Source: Synaphobranchus kaupii (taxonomy: Eukaryota > Chordata > Actinopteri > Anguilliformes > Synaphobranchidae). Taken from it: a stretch of DNA of 64,000 bases. Where the stretch lies: positions 7,655,315 to 7,719,314 of the forward strand of contig CM056389.1 in the NCBI GenBank assembly GCA_029718625.1, given 5' to 3'. Of this stretch, positions 25,189 to 36,676 are shown piece after piece. Both the position numbers and the translations under genes were made by a program. Below the pieces are notes generated by a model. The model searched no databases and was not told the DNA's origin. It saw only the letters and a list, made by a program, of their open reading frames with translations. The first letter of the stretch is position 1; the number at the start of each line of letters is the position of its first letter.

Positions 25189-28100
25189 TGGAGGTTAGTA
25201 GCGGGCTCTATGCGATGGCGGTTAGTAGCGGGCTCTATGTGATGGTGGTTAGTAGCGGGCTCTATGCGATGGCGGTTAGTAGTGGGCTCTATGTGATGGA
25301 GGTTAGTAGTGGGCTCTATGCGATGGAGGTTAGTAGCGGGCTCTATGCGATGGAGGTTAGTAGCGGGCTCTATGCGATGGAGGTTAGTAGCGGGCTCTAT
25401 GCGATGGAGGTTAGTAGTGGGCTCTATGCGATGGTGGTTAGTAGCGGGCTCTATGCGATGGCGGTTACTAGCGGGCTCTATGTGATGGAGGTTAGTAGCG
25501 GGCTCTATGCGATGGCGGTTAGTAGCGGGCTCTATGTGATGGAGGTTAGTAGTGGGCTCTATGTGATGGAGGTTAGTAGCGGGCTCTATGCGATGGTGGT
25601 TAGTAGCGGGCTCTATGTGATGGAGGTTAGTAGCGGGCTCTATGCGATGGAGGTTAGTAGTGGGCTCTATGTGATGGAGGTTAGTAGCGGGCTCTATGCG
25701 ATGGAGGTTAGTAGCAGGCTCTATGCGATGGCGGTTAGTAGTGGGCTCTATGCGATGGTGGTTAATAGCGGGCTCTATGCGATGGTGGTTAATAGCGGGC
25801 TCTATGCGATGGTGGTTAGTAGTGGGCTCTATGCGATGGAGGTTAGTAGCGGGCTCTATGCGATGGTGGTTAATAGCGGGCTCTATGCGATGGTGGTTAA
25901 TAGCGGGCTCTATGCGATGGTGGTTAATAGCGGGCTCTATGCGATGGAGGTTAGTAGTGGGCTCTATGTGATGGTGGTTAGTAGCGGGCTCTATGTGATG
26001 GAGGTTAGTAGCGGGCTCTATGCGATGGCGGTTAGTAGCGGGCTCTATGCGATGGTGGTTAGTAGCGGGCTCTATGCGATGGCGGTTAGTAGTGGGCTCT
26101 ATGCGATGGAGGTTAATAGCGGGCTCTATGCGATGGTGGTTAATAGCGGGCTCTATGCGATGGTGGTTAGTAGCGGGCTCTATGCGATGGCGGTTAGTAG
26201 CGGGCTCTATGCGATGGCGGTTAGTAGTGGGCTCTATGCGATGGTGGTTAATAGCGGGCTCTATGCGATGGTGGTTAATAGCGGGCTCTATGCGATGGTG
26301 GTTAGTAGCAGGCTCTATGCGATGGAGGTTAATAGCGGGCTCTATGCGATGGAGGTTAGTAGCGGGCTCTATGCGATGGAGGTTAGTAGCGGGCTCTATG
26401 CGATGGTGGTTAGTAGCAGGCTCTATGCGATGGAGGTTAGTAGCAGGCTCTATGCGATGGCGGTTAGTAGTGGGCTCTATGCGATGGTGGTTAGTAGCAG
26501 GCTCTATGCGATGGAGGTTAGTAGTGGGCTCTATGCGATGGAGGTTAGTAGTGGGCTCTATGCGATGGCGGTTAATAGCGGGCTCTATGCGATGGAGGTT
26601 AGTAGCGGGCTCTATGCGATGGAGGTTAGTAGTGGGCTCTATGCGATGGTGGTTAGTAGCGGGCTCTATGCGATGGAGGTTAGTAGTGGGCTCTATGTGA
26701 TGGCAGTTAGTAGTGGGCTCTATGCGATGGAGGTTAGTAGCGGGCTCTATGCGATGGAGGTTAGTAGCGGGCTCTATGCGATGGTGGTTAGTAGCGGGCT
26801 CTATGCGATGGTGGTTAGTAGTGGGCTCTATGTGATGGCAGTTAGTAGTGGGCTCTATGCGATGGAGGTTAGTAGTGGGCTCTATGCGATGGAGGTTAGT
26901 AGCGGGCTCTATGCGATGGAGGTTAGTAGTGGGCTCTATGCGATGGAGGTTAGTAGCGGGCTCTATGCGATGGAGGTTAGTAGTGGGCTCTATGTGATGG
27001 AGGTTAGTAGCGGGCTCTATGCGATGGAGGTTAGTAGCGGGCTCTATGTGATGGAGGTTAGTAGTGGGCTCTATGCGATGGAGGTTAGTAGCGGGCTCTA
27101 TGCGATGGAGGTTAATAGCGGGCTCTATGCGATGGCGGTTAGTAGTGGGCTCTATGCGATGGTGGTTAGTAGCAGGCTCTATGCGATGGAGGTTAGTAGT
27201 GGGCTCTATGCGATGGAGGTTAGTAGTGGGCTCTATGCGATGGAGGTTAGTAGCGGGCTCTATGCGATGGCGGTTAGTAGTGGGCTCTATGCGATGGTGG
27301 TTAGTAGCAGGCTCTATGCGATGGAGGTTAGTAGTGGGCTCTATGCGATGGCGGTTAGTAGTGGGCTCTATGCGATGGCGGTTAATAGCGGGCTCTATGC
27401 GATGGAGGTTAGTAGCAGGCTCTATGCGATGGAGGTTAGTAGCAGGCTCTATGAGATGGCGGTTAGTAGTGGGCTCTATGCGATGGCGGTTAGTAGTGGG
27501 CTCTATGCGATGGTGGTTAATAGCGGGCTCTATGCGATGGTGGTTAGTAGCGGGCTCTATGCGATGGCGGTTAGTAGCGGGCTCTATGCGATGGAGGTTA
27601 ATAGCGGGCTCTATGCGATGGCGGTTAGTAGCGGGCTCTATGCGATGGAGGTTAATAGCGGGCTCTATGCGATGGCGGTTAATAGCGGGCTCTATGCGAT
27701 GGAGGTTAGTAGCAGGCTCTATGCGATGGAGGTTAGTAGCGGGCTCTATGCGATGGAGGTTAGTAGCGGGCTCTATGTGATGGAGGTTAGTAGCGGGCTC
27801 TATGCGATGGCGGTTAGTAGTGGGCTCTATGCGATGGAGGTTAATAGCGGGCTCTATGCGATGGAGGTTAGTAGTGGGCTCTATGCGATGGCGGTTAGTA
27901 GCGGGCTCTATGCGATGGAGGTTAGTAGCGGGCACTATGCGATGGAGGTTAATAGCGGGCTCTATGCGATGGAGGTTAGTAGTGGGCTCTATGCGATGGA
28001 GGTTAGTAGTGGGCTCTATGCGATGGCGGTTAGTAGCGGGCTCTATGCGATGGAGGTTAATAGCGGGCTCTATGCGATGGAGGTTAGTAGCGGACTCTAT

Positions 28101-31100
28101 GCGATGGCGGTTAGTAGCGGGCTCTATGCGATGGAGGTTAGTAGCGGGCTCTATGTGATGGAGGTTAGTAGCGGGCTCTATGCGATGGAGGTTAGTAGCG
28201 GACTCTATGCGATGGAGGTTAATAGCGGGCTCTATGCGATGGAGGTTAGTAGTGGGCTCTATGCGATGGCGGTTAGTAGTGGGCTCTATGCGATGGCGGT
28301 TAGTAGCGGGCACTATGCGATGGAGGTTAATAGCGGGCTCTATGCGATGGAGGTTAGTAGTGGGCTCTATGCGATGGAGGTTAGTAGTGGGCTCTATGCG
28401 ATGGCGGTTAGTAGCGGGCTCTATGCGATGGAGGTTAATAGCGGGCTCTATGCGATGGAGGTTAGTAGCGGACTCTATGCGATGGCGGTTAGTAGCGGGC
28501 TCTATGCGATGGAGGTTAGTAGCGGGCTCTATGTGATGGAGGTTAGTAGCGGGCTCTATGCGATGGAGGTTAGTAGCGGACTCTATGCGATGGCGGTTAA
28601 TAGCGGGCTCTATGCGATGGTGGTTAGTAGTGGGCTCTATGCGATGGAGGTTAGTAGCGGGCTCTATGTGATGGAGGTTAGTAGCGGGCTCTATGTGATG
28701 GAGGTTAGTAGCAGGCTCTATGTGATGGAGGTTAGTAGCGGGCTCTATGTGATGGAGGTTAGTAGCAGGCTCTATGTGATGGAGGTTAGTAGCGGGCTCT
28801 ATGCGATGGAGGTTAGTAGCGGGCTCTATGCGATGGAGGTTAGTAGTGGGCTCTATGCGATGGTGGTTAGTAGCGGGCTCTATGTGATGGAGGTTAGTAG
28901 CGGGCTCTATGTGATGGAGGTTAGTAGCGGGCTCTATGCGATGGAGGTTAGTAGCGGGCTCTATGCGATGGAGGTTAGTAGTGGGCTCTATGCGATGGTG
29001 GTTAGTAGCGGGCTCTATGTGATGGTGGTTAGTAGCGGGCTCTATGCGATGGTGGTTAGTAGCGGGCTCTATGCGATGGAGGTTAGTAGTGGGCTCTATG
29101 TGATGGAGGTTAGTAGCGGGCTCTATGCGATGGAGGTTAGTAGCGGGCTCTATGTGATGGAGGTTAGTAGCGGGCTCTATGTGATGGAGGTTAGTAGCGG
29201 GCTCTATGTGATGGAGGTTAGTAGTGGGCTCTATGTGATGGAGGTTAGTAGCGGGCTCTATGCGATGGAGGTTAGTAGTGGGCTCTATGCGATGGTGGTT
29301 AGTAGCGGGCTCTATGCGATGGCGGTTAGTAGCAGGCTCTATGCGATGGAGGTTAGTAGCGGGCTCTATGTGATGGAGGTTAGTAGCGGGCTCTATGCGA
29401 TGGCAGTTAGTAGCGGGCTCTATGTGATGGTGGTTAGTAGCGGGCTCTATGCGATGGCGGTTAGTATCGGGCTCTATGTGATGGAGGTTAGTAGCGGGCT
29501 CTATGCGATGGAGGTTAGTAGTGGGCTCTATGCGATGGCGGTTAGTAGCGGGCTCTATGTGATGGAGGTTAGTAGCGGGCTCTATGCGATGGAGGTTAGT
29601 AGTGGGCTCTATGTGATGGAGGTTAGTAGTGGGCTCTATGCGATGGAGGTTAGTAGTGGGCTCTATGCGATGGAGGTTAGTAGTGGGCTCTATGCGATGG
29701 AGGTTAGTAGCAGGCTCTATGTGATGGAGGTTAGTAGCGGGCTCTATGCGATGGAGGTTAGTAGTGGGCTCTATGCGATGGCAGTTAGTAGCGGGCTCTA
29801 TGTGATGGAGGTTAGTAGCGGGCTCTATGTGATGGCGGTTAGTAGCGGGCTCTATGTGATGGTGGTTAGTAGTGGGCTCTATGCGATGGAGGTTAGTAGC
29901 GGGCTCTATGCGATGGAGGTTAGTAGTGGGCTCTATGTGATGGAGGTTAGTAGCGGGCTCTATGTGATGGAGGTTAGTAGCGGGCTCTATGTGATGGAGG
30001 TTAGTAGCGGGCTCTATGTGATGGAGGTTAGTAGCGGGCTCTATGTGATGGAGGTTAGTAGCGGGCTCTATGTGATGGAGGTTAGTAGCGGGCTCTATGT
30101 GATGGTGGTTAGTAGTGGGCTCTATGTGATGGAGGTTAGTAGTGGGCTCTATGTGATGGAGGTTAGTAGCGGGCTCTATGTGATGGTGGTTAGTAGTGGG
30201 CTCTATGTGATGGAGGTTAGTAGTGGGCTCTATGTGATGGAGGTTAGTAGTGGGCTCTATGTGATGGAGGTTAGTAGTGGGCTCTATGTGATGGAGGTTA
30301 GTAGCGGGCTCTATGTGATGGTGGTTAGTAGTGGGCTCTATGTGATGGAGGTTAGTAGTGGGCTCTATGTGATGGAGGTTAGTAGCGGGCTCTATGTGAT
30401 GGTGGTTAGTAGTGGGCTCTATGTGATGGAGGTTAGTAGCGGGCTCTATGTGATGGAGGTTAGTAGTGGGCTCTATGCGATGGTGGTTAGTAGTGGGCTC
30501 TATGTGATGGAGGTTAGTAGTGGGCTCTATGCGATGGAGGTTAGTAGCGGGCTCTATGTGATGGAGGTTAGTAGCGGGCTCTATGTGATGGAGGTTAGTA
30601 GCGGGCTCTATGTGATGGAGGTTAGTAGCGGGCTCTATGTGATGGCGGTTAGTAGTGGGCTCTATGTGATGGTGGTTAGTAGTGGGCTCTATGTGATGGA
30701 GGTTAGTAGCGGGCTCTATGTGATGGAGGTTAGTAGTGGGCTCTATGTGATGGTGGTTAGTAGCGGGCTCTATGTGATGGAGGTTAGTAGCGGGCTCTAT
30801 GCGATGGCGGTTAGTAGCGGGCTCTATGCGATGGTGGTTAGTAGCGGGCTCTATGTGATGGAGGTTAGTAGCGGGCTCTATGCGATGGCAGTTAGTAGCG
30901 GGCTCTATGTGATGGTGGTTAGTAGCGGGCTCTATGCGATGGAGGTTAGTAGCGGGCTCTATGCGATGGTGGTTAGTAGTGGGCTCTATGCGATGGAGGT
31001 TAGTAGCGGGCTCTATGTGATGGAGGTTAGTAGCGGGCTCTATGTGATGGAGGTTAGTAGCGGGCTCTATGTGATGGTGGTTAGTAGCGGGCTCTATGCG

Positions 31101-34100
31101 ATGGCGGTTAGTAGTGGGCTCTATGCGATGGAGGTTAGTAGCGGGCTCTATGTGATGGTGGTTAGTAGCGGGCTCTATGTGATGGTGGTTAGTAGCGGGC
31201 TCTATGCGATGGAGGTTAGTAGCGGGCTCTATGCGATGGAGGTTAGTAGTGGGCTCTATGCGATGGAGGTTAGTAGTGGGCTCTATGCGATGGAGGTTAG
31301 TAGTGGGCTCTATGCGATGGAGGTTAGTAGTGGGCTCTATGCGATGGAGGTTAGTAGCGGGCTCTATGCGATGGCGGTTAGTAGCGGGCTCTATGTGATG
31401 GAGGTTAGTAGCGGGCTCTATGTGATGGTGGTTAGTAGCGGGCTCTATGTGATGGTGGTTAGTAGCGGGCTCTATGCGATGGCGGTTAGTAGTGGGCTCT
31501 ATGCGATGGAGGTTAGTAGCGGGCTCTATGTGATGGAGGTTAGTAGCGGGCTCTATGTGATGGTGGTTAGTAGCGGGCTCTATGTGATGGTGGTTAGTAG
31601 CGGGCTCTATGCGATGGCGGTTAGTAGTGGGCTCTATGCGATGGAGGTTAGTAGTGGGCTCTATGCGATGGAGGTTAGTAGCGGGCTCTATGTGATGGTG
31701 GTTAGTAGCGGGCTCTATGTGATGGTGGTTAGTAGCGGGCTCTATGCGATGGCGGTTAGTAGTGGGCTCTATGCGATGGAGGTTAGTAGTGGGCTCTATG
31801 CGATGGAGGTTAGTAGTGGGCTCTATGCGATGGTGGTTAGTAGCGGGCTCTATGCGATGGAGGTTAGTAGCGGGCTCTATGTGATGGCAGTTAGTAGCGG
31901 GCTCTATGTGATGGAGGTTAGTAGCGGGCTCTATGCGATGGAGGTTAGTAGCGGGCTCTATGTGATGGAGGTTAGTAGCGGGCTCTATGTGATGGAGGTT
32001 AGTAGCGGGCTCTATGTGATGGTGGTTAGTAGCAGGCTCTATGTGATGGAGGTTAGTAGCGGGCTCTATGCGATGGAGGTTAGTAGCGGGCTCTATGCGA
32101 TGGAGGTTAGTAGTGGGCTCTATGCGATGGAGGTTAGTAGTGGGCTCTATGCGATGGAGGTTAGTAGCGGGCTCTATGTGATGGCAGTTAGTAGCGGGCT
32201 CTATGTGATGGAGGTTAGTAGCAGGCTCTATGTGATGGAGGTTAGTAGCGGGCTCTATGTGATGGAGGTTAGTAGTGGGCTCTATGTGATGGAGGTTAGT
32301 AGCAGGCTCTATGCGATGGAGGTCAGTAGCGGGCTCTATGTGATGGCGGTTAGTAGCGGGCTCTATGTGATGGTGGTTAGTAGCGGGCTCTATGTGATGG
32401 AGGTTAGTAGCGGGCTCTATGTGATGGAGGTTAGTAGCGGGCTCTATGTGATGGAGGTTAGTAGCGGGCTCTATGTGATGGTGGTTAGTAGTGGGCTCTA
32501 TGCGATGGTGGTTAGTAGTGGGCTCTATGTGATGGCGGTTAGTAGCGGGCTCTATGTGATGGAGGTTAGTAGCGGGCTCTATGTGATGGAGGTTAGTAGT
32601 GGGCTCTATGTGATGGTGGTTAGTAGCGGGCTCTATGTGATGGTGGTTAGTAGCGGGCTCTATGTGATGGCAGTTAGTAGCGGGCTCTATGTGATGGAGG
32701 TTAGTAGCGGGCTCTATGCGATGGAGGTTAATAGCGGGCTCTATGCGATGGCGGGTAGTAGCGGGCTCTATGTGATGGAGGTTAGTAGCGGGCTCTATGT
32801 GATGGAGGTTAGTAGTGGGCTCTATGTGATGGAGGTTAGTAGCGGGCTCTATGTGATGGCAGTTAGTAGCGGGCTCTATGTGATGGCGGTTAGTAGCGGG
32901 CTCTATGTGATGGAGGTTAGTAGCAGGCTCTATGTGATGGAGGTTAGTAGCGGGCTCTATGTGATGGTGGTTAGTAGCGGACTCTATGTGATGGCGGTTA
33001 GTAGCGGGCTCTATGTGATGGAGGTTAGTAGCAGGCTCTATGTGATGGAGGTTAGTAGCAGGCTCTATGTGATGGCGGTTAGTAGCAGGCTCTATGTGAT
33101 GGAGGTTAGTAGCAGGCTCTATGTGATGGAGGTTAGTAGCGGACTCTATGTGATGGCGGTTAGTAGCGGGCTCTATGCGATGGAGGTTAGTAGCAGGCTC
33201 TATGTGATGGAGGTTAGTAGCAGGCTCTATGTGATGGAGGTTAGTAGCAGGCTCTATGCGATGGCGGTTAGTAGCGGGCTCTATGTGATGGAGGTTAGTA
33301 GTGGGCTCTATGTGATGGAGGTTAGTAGCGGGCTCTATGTGATGGAGGTTAGTAGCGGGCTCTATGTGATGGAGGTTAGTAGTGGGCTCTATGTGATGGA
33401 GGTTAGTAGCGGGCTCTATGTGATGGAGGTTAGTAGTGGGCTCTATGTGATGGTGGTTAGTAGCGGGCTCTATGTGATGGTGGTTAGTAGTGGGCTCTAT
33501 GCGATGGCGGTTAGTAGCGGGCTCTATGCGATGGAGGTTAGTAGCGGGCTCTATGTGATGGAGGTTAGTAGTGGGCTCTATGCGATGGCAGTTAGTAGCG
33601 GGCTCTATGTGATGGAGGTTAGTAGCGGGCTCTATGTGATGGTGGTTAGTAGCGGGCTCTATGTGATGGCGGTTAGTAGCGGGCTCTATGTGATGGAGGT
33701 TAGTAGCGGGCTCTATGTGATGGCGGTTAGTAGCGGGCTCTATGTGATGGTGGTTAGTAGCGGGCTCTATGTGATGGTGGTTAGTAGCGGGCTCTATGTG
33801 ATGGCGGTTAGTAGCGGGCTCTATGTGATGGTGGTTAGTAGCGGGCTCTATGTGATGGCGGTTAGTAGCGGGCTCTATGTGATGGTGGTTAGTAGCGGGC
33901 TCTATGTGATGGTGGTTAGTAGCGGGCTCTATGTGATGGCGGTTAGTAGCGGGCTCTATGTGATGGTGGTTAGTAGTGGGCTCTATGCGATGGAGGTTAG
34001 TAGTGGGCTCTATGTGATGGTGGTTAGTAGCGGGCTCTATGCGATGGTGGTTAGTAGCGGGCTCTATGCGATGGTGGTTAGTAGTGGGCTCTATGTGATG

Positions 34101-35723
34101 GTGGTTAGTAGCGGGCTCTATGCGATGGTGGTTAGTAGCGGGCTCTATGCGATGGTGGTTAGTAGCGGGCTCTATGCGATGGAGGTTAGTAGCGGGCTCT
34201 ATGCGATGGAGGTTAGTAGCAGGCTCTATGTGATGGAGGTTAGTAGCGGGCTCTATGCGATGGTGGTTAGTAGCGGGCTCTATGCGATGGAGGTTAGTAG
34301 CGGGCTCTATGCGATGGAGGTTAGTAGCGGGCTCTATGTGATGGAGGTTAGTAGCGGGCTCTATGCGATGGAGGTTAGTAGCGGGCTCTATGCGATGGCG
34401 GTTAGTAGCGGGCTCTATGTGATGGTGGTTAGTAGTGGGCTCTATGTGATGGAGGTTAGTAGCGGGCTCTATGTGATGGTGGTTAGTAGTGGGCTCTATG
34501 TGATGGAGGTTAGTAGCGGGCTCTATGTGATGGAGGTTAGTAGCGGGCTCTATGCGATGGAGGTTAGTAGCGGGCTCTATGTGATGGAGGTTAGTAGCGG
34601 GCTCTATGCGATGGCGGTTAGTAGCGGGCTCTATGCGATGGAGGTTAGTAGCGGGCTCTATGTGATGGAGGTTAGTAGTGGGCTCTATGTGATGGTGGTT
34701 AGTAGCGGGCTCTATGCGATGGAGGTTAGTAGCGGGCTCTATGCGATGGAGGTTAGTAGCGGGCTCTATGTGATGGAGGTTAGTAGCGGGCTCTATGTGA
34801 TGGAGGTTAGTAGTGGGCTCTATGTGATGGTGGTTAGTAGCGGGCTCTATGCGATGGAGGTTAGTAGCGGGCTCTATGCGATGGAGGTTAGTAGTGGGCT
34901 CTATGCGATGGCGGTTAGTAGCGGGCTCTATGTGATGGTGGTTAGTAGCGGGCTCTATGTGATGGTGGTTAGTAGCGGGCTCTATGCGATGGTGGTTAGT
35001 ATCGGGCTCTATGTGATGGTGGTTAGTAGTGGGCTCTATGTGATGGCGGTTAGTAGTGGGCTCTATGTGATGGAGGTTAGTAGCGGGCTCTATGCGATGG
35101 AGGTTAGTAGTGGGCTCTATGTGATGGCGGTTAGTAGTGGGCTCTATGTGATGGAGGTTAGTAGCGGGCTCTATGTGATGGAGGTTAGTAGTGGGCTCTA
35201 TGCGATGGAGGTTAGTAGCGGGCTCTATGCGATGGAGGTTAGTAGCGGGCTCTATGCGATGGAGGTTAGTAGCGGGCTCTATGCGATGGTGGTTAGTATC
35301 GGGCTCTATGTGATGGCGGTTAGTAGTGGGCTCTATGTGATGGAGGTTAGTAGCGGGCTCTATGCGATGGAGGTTAGTAGCGGGCTCTATGCGATAGTGG
35401 TTAGTAGTGGGCTCTATGTGATGGTGGTTAGTAGTGGGCTCTATGTGATGGAGGTTAGTAGCGGGCTCTATGTGATGGAGGTTAGTAGTGGGCTCTATGC
35501 GATGGAGGTTAGTAGCGGGCTCTATGCGATGGAGGTTAGTAGCGGGCTCTATGTGATGGCAGTTAGTAGTGGGCTCTATGTGATGGAGGTTAGTAGCGGG
35601 CTCTATGTGATGGAGGTTAGTAGCGGGCTCTATGCGATGGAGGTTAGTAGCGGGCTCTATGTGATGGCAGTTAGTAGCGGGCTCTATGTGATGGCGGTTA
35701 GTAGCGGGCTCCATGCGATTGCA

Positions 35724-36410
35724 GTTAATACGAACGGTATATCACATGCCTGAGCTCCGCTTGGCAAACCTGACATTTTTCTCCCGTGGGCGTGTGCAGT
35801 TTGAACAGCACGCTCTGATTGGATAGATATTACCACATGAGCTTCTGAATGTTCTGCATGCCTGTGGGAGCTGTGATAATGATGATGATGATGAGGATGA
35901 GGATGATAGCGTTATGGAAGCAGATAACGAGAGGAGTGACGGGGGAAAGCCGATGCCAGCACTGAAAGGGTGCTCTCTCTCTCTCACGAAAGAATGAGCG
36001 ATGGAGCCCTGCCAGGCCCATGGCGTGCGCTGCACATGTTTGAGTTGACTTTGAGTTACATCATTTCCAACGCGTGTGGCCTATGACTGGTGGCTGGTGT
36101 GCGTGTGTGTGTGATGGGGGCTGTGGGGGGGGGTATGGAAACAGCTGATTTGGCCGGCTGGGGATATTCAGCACACGCAGAATTTTATAAGGGAAATGTG
36201 GGTCTGATGACGTGGTCGTTTCTTAAAGTCACAGGACTGATATATCGGATTTTGGTGCGCCCGCGGCGCTGTCCACCACCCCGCACCCCGCCCCACCCCA
36301 TACAGTATAGCACAGTCATGGGCGTGGAGCAGAGCAGATCCGGTTTCTCCTCCTCTGGGAAGGAGCTCAGTCGGACACAACGCTGATATCCCTGCAGTTA
36401 CTCCTGCAGT
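35724..36410. other. Right flank of the macrosatellite; no gene seen
   Basis: The array ends in a slightly degenerate unit (CTCCATGCGATTGCAG) and passes into unique sequence. A GATGAT run lies at about 35876-35912 and a CTCT run near 35972. No exon with good splice sites was recognised. Confidence 0.6.
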
Positions 36411-36411
36411 A

Positions 36412-36452
36412 GCTTTGAGTATACTGAAAGCGCTTTGAGTATACTGAAAGCG
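36412..36452. repeat. 20-bp direct duplication
   Basis: CTTTGAGTATACTGAAAGCG occurs twice in tandem, without a mismatch. The surrounding bases are not repeated. Confidence 0.85.
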
Positions 36453-36640
36453 CATAACGGAAATGGCCAGAACCCTGCCACCGATAGTGATACCTTTATT
36501 ATTACATTCATCTGTTTTCGCTGTGGGGTTAATACTATTACTGACACTAAAACATAGTCTGCCATAGTGAGCTTTGCTGAGTGAAGTATACTATTTAATA
36601 ATAGTTGTATTCTATACTACTCAATAACGTGTGTATCTGT

Positions 36641-36676
<36 letters not shown>

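Larger units (their letters stand above)
3729..35723. repeat. 27-bp macrosatellite, 1185 units in perfect register
   Basis: The first GTT of a unit is at 3729 and the GTT after the last full unit is at 35724, a distance of 31,995 = 1185 x 27. The unit begins GTTAGTAGCGGG and goes on CTCTATGCGATGGAG. Read on the plus strand in one frame it gives V-S-S-G-L-Y-A-M-E, and on the minus strand I-E-P-A-T-N-L-H-R. Both frames stay open over the whole array, and their ends fall within about 60 bp of the array ends. Common variants are AGC/AGT, CGGG/CAGG, CGGG/CGGA, GCGATG/GTGATG and the last codon GAG/GTG/GCG/GCA. Most are the TpG or CpA products of three CpG sites. No unique exon, signal peptide, domain or intron is attached, so I call it a noncoding satellite. 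Confidence 0.97.

Noticed and set aside
7660..28536. Many plus-strand frames starting M-R-W-R-L-V within the array
   Set aside because: Third reading frame of the same units; it is open only where the middle CpG has not decayed to TGA.
3729..35723. CRISPR-like array
   Set aside because: Units are contiguous with no spacers, and the setting is a vertebrate-type genome.
3729..35723. Telomeric or interstitial telomere repeat because of recurrent GTTAG
   Set aside because: The vertebrate TTAGGG hexamer is not repeated; the unit is 27 bp.
3663..35753. Giant repeat-protein genes of about 10,680 residues on either strand
   Set aside because: Frames end where the array ends, no unique domain, signal or splice site is attached, variants show no codon-position bias, and both strands are open equally. 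The 27-bp period explains them.
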